From Wolfiporia cocos (lineage: Eukaryota; Basidiomycota; Agaricomycetes; Polyporales; Phaeolaceae), in the NCBI GenBank assembly GCA_029448655.1, contig JACCLO010000010.1, positions 496,001-560,000 on the forward strand: a stretch of 64,000 nt of DNA, written 5' to 3'. This document shows positions 23,765 to 33,434 of the stretch, piece after piece. How positions within the stretch are numbered: the stretch's first letter is position 1; each line of letters starts with the position of its first letter. Both the position numbers and the translations under genes were made by a program. The notes below the pieces were generated by a model. It was given only the letters and a program-made list of their open reading frames with translations, was not told the DNA's origin and made no database searches.

Positions 23765-24155
23765 TGTACTGTCATACTAGAAGCCTTGTCACATATAGCA
23801 GAAGGGCCCCCCGGACTACCACGCATAACACATAGAGTAGAGAGGGGACTTTCCCCAACGTCTACAACAACAGTTCTGGGGAGTAAGCCCCAGAACGTCG
23901 CAGCTTAAGTACATGAGGAGACGTTGCCTATACTACTGGAGACCCGCCCTAAAGGCAGGGTCTGTGCACAGTACTAGCGCTCCTAAGTCATGTGCTACTT
24001 AGCTAAGCTACTGACCATGTGACCTGTCATAGGGTTGGCGACTCTAACCATTATACTACGCTACACTAAGTCCATACACAGGCACGTGACTGTCACTACA
24101 CAAGACCTTCGGTTCGAGACAGGGGGGGTGGGACCTTCCTGCAGAATCTGTGACA
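23765..24155 (-). repeat. Solo LTR (hairpin family)
   Basis: Hairpin 23873-23896 (GTTCTGGGG, loop agtaag, CCCCAGAAC), then taagtacatg and ccctaaag; ends GAATCTGTGACA. A T-arm-like ggttcgagac lies near 24111. Start placed at tgtactg with flanks atggg / atggt (4 of 5); an alternative start tgacacaaaa at 23746 has no matching flank. Confidence 0.55.
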
Positions 24156-24400
24156 ATGGTACCAATCATTTTTCAGCCACAGTTGCACTCAACTGCAACA
24201 TTCCTTCTGTTTATCTAGCATACTAGCCTTACAGACTTAATGGTAGCAGTAACAAGGACACTATGACTGTGACTGATAGCTAACGGTATATAACTTGATG
24301 TATATACTGGCTGAGCTTGTCAGCTCAATCTTGTTGTGCAACAAGGATCTTATACTCATTCTCAAACTTGGGAAACCAAGCTCAGCAGTATATTGAAGCT
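24156..24400 (+). repeat. LTR fragment, second family (copy 5)
   Basis: Matches, in reverse orientation, the fragment at 36679-37117 (shared ttcagccac.gttgcactcaac and gtagcagta.caaggacacta), then tatatactgg, a hairpin TGAGCT / AGCTCA and a CTTGTT / AACAAG hairpin near 24333-24352. Fragmentary, no duplication found. Confidence 0.55.
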
Positions 24401-25188
24401 CTAACTCTGTGGCCACAACCCAGAGTTGACAAGTAGTGTGCTACTTGATACGCTAAGTGACTCATCCAAGTTGACTTAGCTGAACAGATACTCAACCCAT
24501 AACACAAGTGCCCTGATGCACCACTGTCAGATGCCATCAATGGCATCACTTTAGCATGCAGGATGTTACAATGCACAATGGTATATTACTGATGTCTCAT
24601 TGTGTGAAAATACTGAAGGCATGCTATGGTGGAGAAGGTTTCTCAGAACAAGAAAATGGACATTTTATTAGGAGCAGATTTTTGATAGATAACTTCACTT
24701 TTGCAATCCTATCTGCAAGGATGCTATCTAGAGAGAGCAATGCAGTTTTATGAAAATCTGTTCCCAACAATTTGTCAGGAGTACTTTGAATAAATTTTTG
24801 AGATTGTCAACAGATGCTGCAGAAGCATGTACACAGTGGGATCAGAATCAGAGGCCAGGATTCAGACTGGGTTAAAATGTTGATAGCTGGCATTGTAGCA
24901 AATTTCATGTTGGAATCAGTGCTGGAACATTGGGTGACTGATCAGGACATTCTGATGGTAAGGGCAAGCATTGCCATCACGGTGAAACCTGTTTCAGTGC
25001 ATGAGAACACTTTTAGTTAAATAGTGTAGTTGTTTCCTGTACATACCTGGTCAGTTTGTAACCTGCATATCATCTCAGATCACTGCTATAACCAGGCTTT
25101 GGTGCAAAGTGTCTTCACTTGTGGTTAACACGAACTCACCTCCTGATATTGCCCCTTAACACATGACTCCTGAAATCACCCCTAAGGT
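24401..25188. other. Intergenic, no gene recognised
   Basis: Short open stretches at 24556-24753 and 24814-25020 do not resemble any family I know. The sequence right of retrotransposon A (from 33435) is the continuation of this stretch. Confidence 0.35.
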
Positions 25189-25193
25189 ATCTA

Positions 25194-25564
25194 TGACACA
25201 AGCGCTATCTCAAGCAACTACTCAGGGGAATATTACTCGCGTGAAAGCGTATTCCTAGTCTGAGGCTACTCAAGGCAACAAAGGCCAAGACGAGTCTGGG
25301 GTGCTCCCTGCTCGTCTGGCTGGTATATATGCTCGTAGACTGTTTGTACATGTTTGGCTACTACACAGTATTATGTAAGCTGATAGACCGTTTAGAGTAT
25401 GGTAAACCCTATCGTAGGTGTAGAGCCACAACAAGGGTATCCGGGGTCTGTGTAAGCACGTGCGGGGTGTTCGGGGTCCTTGCACGTGATGCATAGGCGG
25501 GCGCTTAGATAAGATAAGGGTTGTCCCTAGTCGCAAGCTAGTTGGAGAAAATTGGCTTGTGACA
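25194..25564 (-). repeat. Copy A 3' LTR
   Basis: 371 bp. On the minus strand it starts TGTCACAAGCC and ends GCTTGTGTCA, contains catatatacc as TATA box and, about 32 nt further, agactcgtctt at the expected transcript start. The polyprotein reading frame ends inside its first 40 bases. Confidence 0.95.
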
Positions 25565-26129
25565 GTACCCCCTCTTCTAGCTGCGTGTCCCCACGCCCAG
25601 CAATCACTTTGTACATGGTTTGGTCAACATGGCACGGGTGGTCTACGGTTTTGGTGCAAATGTGTGGGTGCGCCAGTTGGAGTGTGTTCAAGACCGGATA
25701 GATCCAATATCCTATTGATTCAGGTATAGTGGATTCTATCGGTGTTCCAACGCGTATTCCGTATTGCATGACCCGTGTTCGTGGATCGCAGAACCAGAAG
25801 TTACGAGCGACAAGCTTCTTTTCGTAGGCGTAGAATGGTATGCTGCCTTTGACAAGAAGCGTAGTGTCTATGTCGTCGTATATGATAAACTCCTTCGGGT
25901 TCTCCCTAAGTCCCATTTCCTGAGCTTTTCGTTCGAATTCCTCCCACTCTGGGTCCCATTTGGTGTTAGAGTGGTCCCAGCCAGTGTTTCTGTTTTTCCA
26001 CTGGTTACCTGGGGCGGATGGTCTTGCTTCGAAGAATTTTGTAACAAGCTCTTGGTAATGGTTCAATCCACGTTTTCGTTCCCATGTTCTAGTCCCGTCG
26101 GACCACTCGACTTCTAGCTCGATTCGCCC
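25527..26129 (-). CDS. Copy A polyprotein C-terminal region (after TGA)
   Basis: About 200 codons that stay open downstream of the TGA at 26130-26132. In copy B the same region is joined in frame to integrase. The first part corresponds to the end of a chromodomain-like segment; the remainder (with NQWKNRNTGWDHS, an ENPKEFIIYD stretch, IPFYAYEKKLVARNFWFCD and a HICTKTVDHPCHVDQ Cys/His stretch) resembles nothing I recognise. It crosses the polypurine tract and stops inside the 3' LTR (LSQANFLQLACD). Strong conservation between copies A and B over this part suggests it was under selection, but the function is unknown. Confidence 0.7.
   Translation of the reverse strand, partial: GRIELEVEWSDGTRTWERKRGLNHYQELVTKFFEARPSAPGNQWKNRNTGWDHSNTKWDPEWEEFERKAQEMGLRENPKEFIIYDDIDTTLLVKGSIPFYAYEKKLVARNFWFCDPRTRVMQYGIRVGTPIESTIPESIGYWIYPVLNTLQLAHPHICTKTVDHPCHVDQTMYKVIAGRGDTQLEEGVLSQANFLQLACD
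25565..25578 (-). other. Copy A polypurine tract
   Basis: agaagagggggtac on the minus strand, directly before the 3' LTR; the purine run is the usual primer for plus-strand DNA synthesis. It is also inside the coding frame (residues LEEGV). Confidence 0.75.
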
Positions 26130-29100
26130 TCAGTCTTCCCTGGATTCGAGGATCCTGAGAGGCCTGCGAACGTCATTGCTTTCCGTCACTTTGCTATGGT
26201 CCTGGTTGGGGAAGGCGGGCGGTGTGTATGGTAGGAGTAAGACCTCGTTGAATACTGGGTATATCCCGCGCATGTCTGCGGGGAGGTCTAGTTCGTATGC
26301 TCCATGCCCGACCTTCTTCGTGACCTTGTACGGTCCAAACCGCTTGGAGTCAAGCTTCTTGGTTGGGTGGCCCATGTTTATGTTGCGGCCGTCGACCCAA
26401 ACCAAGTCGCCTTCAGAGTACGATAGTGGCGATGTCCGTTTCCTATCGTAGTACTCTTTCATGCGTAGTTTAGCTTTCTCCAGGTTCTGTGAAGCGAGTT
26501 TGGATATTGCGTGCATGTGTTCGACCCAATCCCGTGCTACCCCCTCTTCTTGTTCCGGCGCCTCTACACCTGTGAAGGGGTGGTATCCGTGCGTAAGGTA
26601 AAAGGGACTATATCCCGTGCTACTGTGTACGTGTGTCTTGTACGCAAAGCTTGCCAGCGGGAGTAAGTCCGGCCAGTTCGTATGAGTATCGTTAATAAAT
26701 AACCTAAGGTAGACCTCGAGTTCTTGGTTCATACGTTCCGTTTGCCCATCTGTCTGTGGGTGGAACGCGGTACTCGGGTTTCCCTGTATGCCTAGTCTAC
26801 GATATACGTCTTTTATGAATTCTGATACAAATTGTGGTCCTCTGTCGCTAAATATTTTCTTTGGTAGTCCGTGTTGTGCATATACTTTATCTACGAATAT
26901 GTTGGCCCATCCTTCGGCCGATGGTTTAGTCGTTGTTGGTACAGCTATATAGTCCTTTGACTTCATGTCTACTACTACAATTATCGCGTCGCAACCCTTG
27001 GAAGTTGGGAGTCCCGTGATCATGTCTACGGAAATGTTCTCCCAGTTGTGTGCTGGAGTTGGGTTCGGGTTGAGTGGGGCCGCGCGTTTGGATCGGTCCG
27101 GCTTAGCGGCCTGGCACTTGATACAAGCCTTAACGTACTGGCGGATGTCTGAGCGCATCTTTGGCCACCAGTAGTGTCGGTGTATGGCAGTATATGTGTT
27201 TTCGGTGCCAGGGTGTCCCGCTGAGACGGTGTCGTGGAACGAAGAAATGATTTTTCCGATCAATTCTTCGTCCCGAGGGATGATTAACCTCCCCCTCCTA
27301 TATCGCAGACCGTCCTCGGTCGTTTCCCCTACTTCTACTCCTTCCTTTCCATCGTAGAGAGCGGCTTCCGCTTTGACCCTCTCTTTTACTTCGTCGTGGG
27401 TGATACCCTTGACTACAGTATAGAATGAAGATCGCAGCCTTTCTGCGCTATCTTGGACAAAGAGGTGTGGCTTCAGGACGACTTGCCCTTCGAGGTGATC
27501 CTTGTCGTTGCTGTGATCACTTCTTCGGGAAAGCCCATCGGCCCTTCCATTGGTCTTCCCGGGGATGTGCACGAGTTGTAGGTCATACTCGGCGAGTTCC
27601 GTCATCCACCGGGCTTGTCGCGGATTAATCTTCTGCAGGGTCTTAAAGTATTCTAAGTTCTTATGGTCCGTTAGTACTTCTACAGGGTGTTTGCCACCCA
27701 TTACGAAATGCCACCATTCATCGAGTGCGCGCATGATGGCGAGGAGTTCTCTGTCGTAAATTTCGTAGTTCCGTTCTGCCGGTAGCATCGTCTTACTTTG
27801 GTATGCGATGGGTTTCCAGACGCCGTCCTGTTTCTGCATGAGGCAGGCTCCAGTTGCGAAGTCTGAAGAGTCTGCCTCGATGCGGAAAGGGTCGTCGTCG
27901 TTTGGTATCCCTAACACGGGTGCTTCGATAAATATTTTCTTTAACTTATCGAAACACTCTTGTTCCGCCGTACCCCACTGCCAAGGCGTGTCCTTGGTTA
28001 GGTTTATCAGTGGGCGTGCTACCGTGGAGAACTTAGGAATGAATCTCTGGTAGAAATTTGCAAATCCTATGAAGGATTGCACTTCTTTCTTGTTCCGAGG
28101 TGCGGGCCATTCAGCCACTGCCGCCACCTTCGCGGGATCCATACGGATTTCCCCGTGAGAGATTATATGTCCTAAGTATTCTACTTCCGACTTCATGAAC
28201 TCGCATTTCTCTGGTTTACAGGTTAGCTTATTTTGACGGAGAACGAGCAGAACCTTGTGCAGGATCTCTTTGTGTTCTGCCTCGGTCTCCGTGAAAACAA
28301 GTATGTCGTCTAAATATACAATGACCTTTCCAGTCATTATCAGGTCTCGGAAGATGTCGTTCATCAAAGTCTGGAACGTGCCCGGTGCGTTGCACATTCC
28401 GAAGAACATCACTAGTGGCTCGTATAGCCCTCTATTAGTGATGAAGGCGGCTTTCTCTTCGTCGCCTTCTTTGATTCTGACGTTCGTGTATCCCCAACGA
28501 ATGTCCAATTTAGAAAAGTACTTAGCTCGTTTTAACTTGTTGAGCAGCTCCGTGATCAGAGGGAGCGGGTACCGGTTCTTCTTGGTCATCTGGTTCAGCT
28601 TCCGATAGTCCTGAATGGGTCTCAGTTTCCCATCCTTCTTCTTGACGAAGAAGAATGGTGCCCCCCATGGTGACTTGGATGGTCGTATGCGTCCAGTCCG
28701 TAGTTGTTCTTCTAGAAAATCGTCTAACGCCTCTTGTTCTCGTGGCGATAGGGCATAGATCTTGCCGGCGTAGGGTTTGGAGTTCGGTAGGAGTTCTATG
28801 GCATGATCCCACGGTCGTCTTTCGGGAAGTTGGTCGAATTCCGTTTCCTTAAACACGTCTTCGAATTCGTGTAAGTACTCGGGGACCACTTCTTCGAAAG
28901 TCTTGGCTTCCGTGGTTTTGCCGGTGGCGATGGCGATCTCGGTTGCCTTCGTCGCGCGGACTCGCTCAGCGATGTCGGCCCGGCACTCTTCCCTATTCCG
29001 TATCCAAGCGTCAGCGAAGATGTAATAAATATGGTCACCGTCCTTGATCTGCTCGTGTTCGCAGTCGCAGGTGAAGGTGATTCGGCGTTTCTTCCAGTCG

Positions 29101-30491
29101 ATGGTGGGATTGTGGTCCTCCAACCAATCGAAGCCGAGGAATATGTCTGCCGAGCTCAGCTCGGTGACGTGGAACTTGCGCGTTTCCAAATGCGTGTCGA
29201 TCTGCATCTGGAGTTCGACATAGTGCGTCATCTTGCCCGCAGCGTTGGTACTACCGTCAGCGTTGTACAGTTTGATGGGTCGGTCTAGTGGGAGTTGCTC
29301 GAGTTTGTGTTCCTCCACGTAGGCACGACTGATGACCGATCCCGTTGAACCGGAGTCTATCAGTGCCTTTGTGAAGAGGGCGCGTCCGTCAGGACGGTGG
29401 AGGGTGATCGGTACTTCGATCTGCCTTCCCCGTTTTCCCGTCTGGATTACCACTACATTCCCTCTGAGTTTCTCACCAGTAGAGCCGAACCCCTGTGTTC
29501 CGCGTCTGGTTTCCCTGATGCTTTTTACTATGCGCGTGTCTGGTGTCATGTTGCATTCGAGTATGAACTGGGCGATTCTGTCCCCATACTCGACCTGATA
29601 ATCTGTTCCGGTTTGATTATTCAGTATGACTTTAAACCGACCGGTGTAGTCTTCATCAACTACACCGGCCTCCACGTCGACTCCCTTCAAGGCGAGTCCG
29701 GATTGTGGAGCTATGCGGCCGTATACACCGGGTGGCATTCGGATCATTATGCCGGTATCCACGGTGATACGTTTCCCGTTGGGTATGACGACTTCCTCCG
29801 CAGAGTGAAGATCGTAACCCGCGGCTCCTTCGCTTTTGCGCTCAGGGGGGATTGCCCGCGGGTGGTCTAGGTATATGTCGAGCGTGACAGCCTTCTTCTT
29901 GGCTCGTCGACGCCGCATTTTCCTTTCCGTCTTTTTCTGGACTGTAGGCTTAGATGCGTCTGCCATCTGCACATCTGAGTCTACAACCGGGTCTACGTCC
30001 ATTGGCACATAGTTTACATTAATAGAGGAATTAAGCACGGTTTTATCCTCCCACCAAGCTCCGGTGGGAGGCTCCTCTGAGGCTGTTACAAACGAATCGT
30101 CGGAGCATGTTGAAGCTCCGTCGTCGTCACCAGGCGCCAAATCTACTGAACGTGGTACAGATACATAGTCAAATATCGGGGCCCCGGTTCCTAGCCCATA
30201 TAGTCCATCCACCGGTTCATTACCCTCCGAGGCAGATTCAGAGATAGAGACATTTACTGGTGCCTCGATCTCCAGAACTGAAAATTTATTATTAGAGAGG
30301 GGACGTACCTGAGTGAATCCGGCTTCCTTCGCAGCCTCCGGATTTTCCTTGGCCCAGGCGGCCACCATTCGCACGAAGTCCTCCTGGGATACTTCCCCAA
30401 GGACTTTTTCTGCGGGTGGGCCTTCGACGGCCTGGCGGGTGCGCGCCGGTTGTGAGGGTCCGGCACCGGTGTTCCCTCCACTGGTAGCTGC
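26130..30491 (-). CDS. Copy A pol: dUTPase, protease, RT, RNase H, integrase
   Basis: A single open frame of more than 1,400 codons on the minus strand. In order: an acidic linker; a trimeric-type dUTPase with all five motifs (AAGYDLHSAE, GRIAPQSGLA, GVVDEDYTG, GDRIAQFI, RGTQGFGSTG); a retropepsin-like protease (LIDSGSTGS); reverse transcriptase with YLDD; RNase H (EADSSDFATG, YDRELLA, TDHKNLEYF); integrase with an HHCC finger, D-D-35-E residues, a GPY-type module (KRFGPYKV) and the start of a chromodomain-like segment. Motif 2 of the dUTPase has Gln where copy B keeps the usual Arg. The frame ends at TGA 26130-26132 where copy B has CGA. gag upstream is separated by TGA 30492-30494, again CGA in copy B. 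Whether any product is made is doubtful; the pol enzymes themselves look intact except for the dUTPase change. Confidence 0.9.
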   Translation of the reverse strand, partial: AATSGGNTGAGPSQPARTRQAVEGPPAEKVLGEVSQEDFVRMVAAWAKENPEAAKEAGFTQVRPLSNNKFSVLEIEAPVNVSISESASEGNEPVDGLYGLGTGAPIFDYVSVPRSVDLAPGDDDGASTCSDDSFVTASEEPPTGAWWEDKTVLNSSINVNYVPMDVDPVVDSDVQMADASKPTVQKKTERKMRRRRAKKKAVTLDIYLDHPRAIPPERKSEGAAGYDLHSAEEVVIPNGKRITVDTGIMIRMPPGVYGRIAPQSGLALKGVDVEAGVVDEDYTGRFKVILNNQTGTDYQVEYGDRIAQFILECNMTPDTRIVKSIRETRRGTQGFGSTGEKLRGNVVVIQTGKRGRQIEVPITLHRPDGRALFTKALIDSGSTGSVISRAYVEEHKLEQLPLDRPIKLYNADGSTNAAGKMTHYVELQMQIDTHLETRKFHVTELSSADIFLGFDWLEDHNPTIDWKKRRITFTCDCEHEQIKDGDHIYYIFADAWIRNREECRADIAERVRATKATEIAIATGKTTEAKTFEEVVPEYLHEFEDVFKETEFDQLPERRPWDHAIELLPNSKPYAGKIYALSPREQEALDDFLEEQLRTGRIRPSKSPWGAPFFFVKKKDGKLRPIQDYRKLNQMTKKNRYPLPLITELLNKLKRAKYFSKLDIRWGYTNVRIKEGDEEKAAFITNRGLYEPLVMFFGMCNAPGTFQTLMNDIFRDLIMTGKVIVYLDDILVFTETEAEHKEILHKVLLVLRQNKLTCKPEKCEFMKSEVEYLGHIISHGEIRMDPAKVAAVAEWPAPRNKKEVQSFIGFANFYQRFIPKFSTVARPLINLTKDTPWQWGTAEQECFDKLKKIFIEAPVLGIPNDDDPFRIEADSSDFATGACLMQKQDGVWKPIAYQSKTMLPAERNYEIYDRELLAIMRALDEWWHFVMGGKHPVEVLTDHKNLEYFKTLQKINPRQARWMTELAEYDLQLVHIPGKTNGRADGLSRRSDHSNDKDHLEGQVVLKPHLFVQDSAERLRSSFYTVVKGITHDEVKERVKAEAALYDGKEGVEVGETTEDGLRYRRGRLIIPRDEELIGKIISSFHDTVSAGHPGTENTYTAIHRHYWWPKMRSDIRQYVKACIKCQAAKPDRSKRAAPLNPNPTPAHNWENISVDMITGLPTSKGCDAIIVVVDMKSKDYIAVPTTTKPSAEGWANIFVDKVYAQHGLPKKIFSDRGPQFVSEFIKDVYRRLGIQGNPSTAFHPQTDGQTERMNQELEVYLRLFINDTHTNWPDLLPLASFAYKTHVHSSTGYSPFYLTHGYHPFTGVEAPEQEEGVARDWVEHMHAISKLASQNLEKAKLRMKEYYDRKRTSPLSYSEGDLVWVDGRNINMGHPTKKLDSKRFGPYKVTKKVGHGAYELDLPADMRGIYPVFNEVLLLPYTPPAFPNQDHSKVTESNDVRRPLRILESRED
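29476..29878 (-). other. dUTPase domain of copy A
   Basis: About 130 codons inside pol between the acidic linker and the protease. dUTPase hydrolyses dUTP to dUMP and pyrophosphate, keeping uracil out of new DNA. All five motifs of the trimeric family are visible; the Arg of motif 2 (GRIAPRSGLA) is Gln here through a CG to CA change, likely harmful because this segment contacts the nucleotide phosphates. Confidence 0.9.
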
Positions 30492-32289
30492 TCAGGGCTT
30501 CCAGTTGGGTTGGTGCCAGACGGGCTTGTTGCAGCCCTTCCCTGGTGCCTCTGCTTGTGTCTTGCTGCAAGAGTGGCACTTCCTCTTGAGCAAGTTGGCC
30601 CGTTCTTCCACGGTGGGCTCGGACCGCGTGGTTCCCGATGTCGATGTTGTCGCCCGTCCTTTTCCTTTGTCGGCGACTCCCTTACCCGTGTCACGACCGT
30701 GGCGCAGCTTTTCTTCATCGTGGAGACGACGCATCGCATTGTCCGTACGGAGGATAGCCTGTTTCCAAGATTCGTAGTCTTCCGGAATCTGGACGTTGTA
30801 TCCCCACTGCGATTTGTCGTTTACTGTGGCGGAGACGAAGGCGGAGTGTACTGCCGTATAGATCTCTTTCGGGATGGCAGAGGTGACCCAGCAATGGACT
30901 ATCTGGTTCTCCTTGTCGTACTTTGCCTCCAAAAGAAGTCTTTCCAGCTCCTGGAAGTACTCCTCGCCCTTGCCGATGGTCATGCTGAGTTTTTCTGCGG
31001 CAACCGCCGACTTCTTTTCCAAGTCGGGGTCGTCGAATTTCTGGTGTAGCTCCCAAATGAAGCGTAGCCAGCTCAGGTGCCATTGTCCGTCACGGTAGTG
31101 TTCCCGCGTGAAAGCCGTTACCCACAAATCTACCTTTGGTCCCCGTATCAACGAGATGGCCGTGCCGATCTTCTTGCTGTCTGTGAAGAGCAGCGGCCGG
31201 TTGTCGTCGATATACAGTTTTAGGCGCATTACCCAGGCGATAAAGTTCTCGCCAGTGAAGGGTTCGGGTTCGCGCACCTTAGACTTGTACCGGGGGTCAG
31301 GTTGTGGCTCCGGGAGCATGGAGTACGCGTCCCACTGCGAACTTGCCGGTTTCTCTGGCCGCCACATAGACGCATGCATTCCCGGGAGAGGCACGGCTCT
31401 CCAGGTGTTCACCTGCGCGTTCTGTGTTGGTAGAGGATTGCCGAACATGTCGTGGTTCGGTGCGGGACGTGCCGGTGCCGGGGGTTGTGCTGCTATGACC
31501 GAAAAGGGGACCTGTGGGGTGATAACCGGGGGGGTGTAACCAGGTAGGAACGGGTTGGTCTGCCTGGAGCCAACGTTCGAGGCCGGACGTGTTGCCGAGT
31601 TCACCAGTGGGGGAGATCCCATATGGACGGATCTCACCCAGTTTTCGACCGGCCGGAAGCGTTCTTCCGGGACCGAGGGTACTGACCTTACAGGGGGGGG
31701 GACGCTGCGAATGTACTGATGCTGCGTCGCCGGCTGCCAGCGCATCTGCTTGAAGCCGTTGAGCTTCTCGCAGGAAGCGGGCCCCCATGTCGGCGTTCCA
31801 TACCCCGGTTTGAACCATGGTGGCTGCCACGTTTTGGCACCGGAGGCCAAAGTCGTGGGTAGTCGGGTTGGGCGGGAAAGCCCATTGCATTGCGAGGGGT
31901 GAGTCGATGTGATCCAGTTGACTGCCCCCACGGATGGTATTGGACTGTTCCCTTGCCAGGTGGAACGCCTGCCCTATCCTTTCCAGACCGGGACCTTGGT
32001 CTTCCTGTGATCTGCCGTACGGGAGTGATCGGGCGGGACGATGTCCGTCGAAGGTTCCGGTGTGAACCGAGGCGGCTTCTACTTGTTGGCGCGGGGCGTG
32101 GATGCTGTCCGCTACCGAGAGTAGAGCGAAGTCGTCGGGCAGGCCATGTACCTGGTAATTCACCCACTGCCCTGGGTGGAACGGGTTGTTCGTGACGGTC
32201 GGGGTGCCGATGACAGTGTCACCGGGGAGCGGTACGCGTTCCGGTCGTGGGCCACGGATGTATTCGAGATCGTGGTGAGGAGAGGCCAT
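30492..32289 (-). pseudogene. Copy A gag, frame-shifted
   Basis: Starts ATG at 32289 (MASPHHDLEYIRG) and matches copy B gag. A run of nine G at 31694-31702 shifts the frame after the HSQ segment; the rest continues in the next frame to a TGA at 30492-30494. The C-terminus has a Cys-rich stretch, CHSCSKTQAEAPGKGC then NKPVWH, which is not a standard CCHC knuckle. gag builds the virus-like particle in which reverse transcription occurs. Copy B reads across both break points. Confidence 0.85.
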
Positions 32290-33046
32290 TGTACGTATGG
32301 GTGTTTACGGAAGTTAAAAAAGCAGTGGCCGCGACGTTCGAAGCGCTACCCGCCCACTGTGGATCAGCCTATAGCTGCGATCGGGGTGGTAACTACAAAC
32401 TTCGGTTGTCCGCCTCTGTCAGAGTCCACTCCTTTTTCGGGAGTGCGCCAAGAAACGCTAAGGGGTTTTCAGCCCAAAGCCGGCAAGAAAACTCTGCCTC
32501 TGAACCCTCGTCCAGCCCCGAAGCTAATTCGGGATACCGGGGGGACAGGAACTATCCGCCTGGGATGGGGCGTGTAAAACCTAAACGTATTTTGGCCAAG
32601 TGGCCGTATGGACAGGCTGTGTCGTGCCTCTTCAGCCGCCTGGTGGGGCGCTGGGTTGTATAGTAACGGGGGGGCGGTAATGCCCGTATAGTGGCTCGGT
32701 AATGAGCGTAAATAGGTGCCCAGTGCCTCTGTAGTCTGCCGTAGGGCCCCTTAACGCCTTTGATTATTACGCGTCGGGTGCACAATTACTACGGTGGGGA
32801 TGAAACCCAAAGCCTTTACGCCGCGTTGCACGACGGTGGCCCAGTAGCTTAGAAGCAACGGTAGGAGTGGTCCCCTACACGCTGTTCACAGGTGTATTCC
32901 CCCAGAACCCTGTCCCTTGTCCCTGGGATACGGGAGGATAAGAGTTTAACACCCGAATCGACCGAAGTCAACTCGAGGGCGAAGAAACAATGCACTTTAC
33001 CCCTAGTGCGCCGGGGTTGATCTGGAATGAACTCAGATCGGGGTGG

Positions 33047-33057
33047 AGACTCGTCTT
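33047..33057 (-). other. Copy A putative self-primer binding site
   Basis: On the minus strand aagacgagtct lies one base after the 5' LTR and is the exact reverse complement of agactcgtctt inside the LTR (33152-33162), about 32 nt downstream of the TATA box. No TGG-starting tRNA primer site is present at this place. Confidence 0.7.
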
Positions 33058-33058
33058 A

Positions 33059-33429
33059 TGACACAAGCGCTATCTCAAGCAACTACTCAGGGGAATATTA
33101 CTCGCGTGAAAGCGTATTCCTAGTCTGAGGCTACTCAAGGCAACAAAGGCCAAGACGAGTCTGGGGTGCTCCCTGCTCGTCTGGCTGGTATATATGCTCG
33201 TAGACTGTTTGTACATGTTTGGCTACTACACAGTATTATGTAAGCTGATAGACCGTTTAGAGTATGGTAAACCCTATCGTAGGTGTAGAGCCACAACAAG
33301 GGTATCCGGGGTCTGTGTAAGCACGTGCGGGGTGTTCGGGGTCCTTGCACGTGATGCATAGGCGGGCGCTTAGATAAGATAAGGGTTGTCCCTAGTCGCA
33401 AGCTAGTTGGAGAAAATCGGCTTGTGACA
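33059..33429 (-). repeat. Copy A 5' LTR
   Basis: 371 bp, by eye identical to the 3' LTR of copy A except one CpG transition. It contains the TATA box, the hairpin agacgag / ctcgtct and the putative transcript start. Confidence 0.95.
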
Positions 33430-33434
33430 ATCTA

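Larger units (their letters stand above)
25194..33429 (-). mobile_element. Ty3/Gypsy LTR retrotransposon with dUTPase, copy A
   Basis: 8,236 bp with 371-bp LTRs at both ends and a perfect target duplication atcta (25189-25193 and 33430-33434). On the minus strand the order is 5' LTR, putative self-primer binding site, leader of about 770 nt, gag, dUTPase, aspartic protease, reverse transcriptase, RNase H, integrase, chromodomain-like segment, unknown C-terminal region, polypurine tract, 3' LTR. The two LTRs differ at only one position by eye (25555 region, TCGG to TTGG), so the insertion is young. gag is broken by a frame shift and two CGA codons have become TGA, so this copy is not autonomous. 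Copy B (38891-47125) is its close relative in opposite orientation. RT before integrase fixes the Ty3/Gypsy order. Confidence 0.95.

Noticed and set aside
28255..28608. Long reading frames on the strand opposite to pol (for example 28255-28608, 29397-29870, 30510-31049, and counterparts in copy B)
   Set aside because: They mirror the codon structure of the real polyprotein frame in both copies and contain no domain of their own.
30492..30494. TGA between gag and pol of copy A as a programmed readthrough codon
   Set aside because: Copy B has CGA at the same place in one continuous frame, and copy A has a second CGA-to-TGA change at 26130, so a CpG transition is the simpler explanation.
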